Positions 5,441 through 6,109 of a stretch of 6,109 nucleotides of DNA are shown piece by piece (position 1 is the stretch's first letter; every line of letters begins with the position of its first letter). The notes below the pieces were generated by a model that saw only the letters and a list, made by a program, of their open reading frames with translations, searched no databases and had not been told where the DNA came from. A program made the translations under genes and the position numbers. Source of the DNA: Sedimentisphaerales bacterium (GTDB taxonomy: Bacteria > Planctomycetota > Phycisphaerae > Sedimentisphaerales > SM23-30); NCBI GenBank assembly GCA_030634605.1, contig DAOWAK010000083.1, positions 1 to 6,109 of the forward strand, written 5' to 3'.

Positions 5441-5505
5441 TGGATGTTATTAAGGGTGATGTAAATTTAACGATTTTGTTAACCATAATCACGAGGTTAA
5501 TGAAG

Positions 5506-5552
5506 AATGACGAAGCCCGAATGACGAATCAATGACGAATAACGAATTACGA
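5506..5552. repeat. AATGACGAA repeat array, copy downstream of ygiQ
   Basis: AATGACG units start at 5506, 5520 and 5531, followed by the variants AATAACG (5539) and AATTACG (5546). Steps are 14, 11, 8 and 7 bases. It shares 21- and 22-base identical segments with the array at 3515-3567, in the same orientation but in the opposite order. It starts 65 bases after the ygiQ stop. No clear intrinsic terminator for ygiQ was found in the gap. Confidence 0.85.
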
Positions 5553-5594
5553 AGATGGAGTGAATCGGGTGAAAACAGTGTTCGGGCATTGTGA

Positions 5595-5675
5595 TACTAC
5601 AACGCTATTCGATGGTTTTTTCGATTATCCGACAGCATGTTCAGTAGAAATAATGAGCGATCCAGGGTTGTAGTA
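5595..5675. repeat. Widely spaced 9-bp inverted repeat upstream of the last gene
   Basis: TACTACAAC (5595-5603) and GTTGTAGTA (5667-5675) are perfect complements 63 bases apart. The second arm ends 20 bases before the ATG at 5696. The pair could be two binding sites for one regulator, allowing DNA looping, or the base of a structured leader RNA. No promoter between them was convincing. Confidence 0.55.
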
Positions 5676-5676
5676 C

Positions 5677-5696
5677 TAATAATAGCAGGATTATTA
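5677..5696 (+). promoter_or_regulatory. Ribosome binding site in the loop of an AT stem
   Basis: TAATAAT (5677-5683) and ATTATTA (5690-5696) are perfect complements around AGCAGG, which holds the only Shine-Dalgarno-like bases (AGGA, 5687-5690) before the ATG. The stem is all A-U and weak, so it may be chance. Confidence 0.3.
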
Positions 5697-6109
5697 TGAG
5701 TAGATGGTATCGGATATCGTTGTCATTGGCGGCGAAGTGTCGAGTGGGGTTTGCGGCGGCGGTGCTGTTGATAATCGGGGCGGCGCTGTTTGTGCCTTAT
5801 CGGTGGATGGATAAGCTGGTTGAGCAGGGCAAGCGCGAGTTGGCGGCGTCGGAAGTTCAGCATGTTCTGGAGCGGCACTTTCATTTGGGCTCGGAGGATA
5901 TGTTGATTAAGCAGTTTCCGCCGCTGGCCTGGACGGAGGAGGGCGTGATTAAGCCTGGTCAGTGGTCTTCGGGAGATGAGAATATTGGTGGTGGAGTGGG
6001 GCGGAGGGTATTTCTGCCGGCGCCGGGATTGGGAACTGGTGGTGAAGAGGGGGGCATTGAGGAGCAGGCAACGAGGAGTCGTCCGGTGGTACGTTGGGTG
6101 CGGGTGCCG
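5696..6109 (+). CDS. Membrane-anchored protein, possible sensor kinase N-terminus (partial)
   Basis: The reading frame opens with ATG and stays open for 138 codons to the window edge, so the C-terminus is missing. Residues 1-17 are basic (MSRWYRISLSLAAKCRV). A hydrophobic segment at about 18-35 forms one membrane helix ending in VPYRWM. After it a charged stretch (38-61) looks helical, then comes a Gly-rich, low-complexity region (93-123). The layout of short basic start, membrane helix and extracytoplasmic helix resembles the sensor end of planctomycete histidine kinases and related signalling proteins. That is recalled family resemblance and no catalytic motif is visible. AGGA at 5687-5690 is a weak ribosome binding site five bases from the ATG. 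Other membrane-bound proteins with an external domain remain possible. Confidence 0.7.
   Translation, partial: MSRWYRISLSLAAKCRVGFAAAVLLIIGAALFVPYRWMDKLVEQGKRELAASEVQHVLERHFHLGSEDMLIKQFPPLAWTEEGVIKPGQWSSGDENIGGGVGRRVFLPAPGLGTGGEEGGIEEQATRSRPVVRWVRVP

Overview
The window reads as a chromosomal segment of a Gram-negative-type bacterium, most likely a planctomycete of the Phycisphaerae type. That placement is an inference from the GroEL ending in a GGM/GGGMY tail, the style of the YgiQ protein, the N-terminus of the last gene, and intergenic DNA full of short repeats (GCGGGAATGACA hairpins and AATGACGAA arrays). No marker gene here proves it.

Left part (minus strand, 3209 down to 165). A probable operon encodes a receiver-like protein with a degenerate active site, then groES, then groEL, the two halves of the chaperonin folding machine. 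groEL ends at a strong rho-independent terminator (489-522). A small two-helix membrane protein gene (165-464) with a good ribosome binding site lies just beyond it. The first 160 bases hold only hairpins and repeat-like DNA.

Centre (3146-3601). This divergent intergenic region carries the most interesting signal. Upstream of the receiver gene on the minus strand is a near-perfect sigma-54 (-24/-12) promoter, TTGGCAC-N5-TTGCA. The predicted transcript starts two bases before a perfect inverted repeat, so the mRNA would begin with a 5' hairpin. Further upstream are a long near-perfect dyad and three spaced GCTGWCAR motifs, which could be activator sites. No CIRCE element (the HrcA operator usual for groESL) was seen. 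Together this suggests chaperonin expression controlled by RpoN and an enhancer-binding protein instead of HrcA.

Right part (plus strand). ygiQ encodes a radical SAM protein and is flanked on both sides by AATGACGAA repeat arrays in the same orientation. Its start is probably a TTG at 3602, not the GTG at 3575. After a 255-base gap holding a widely spaced 9-bp inverted repeat, a membrane protein gene begins at 5696 and runs off the window. Its N-terminus resembles the sensor part of a signal-transduction kinase, but the kinase domains would lie outside.
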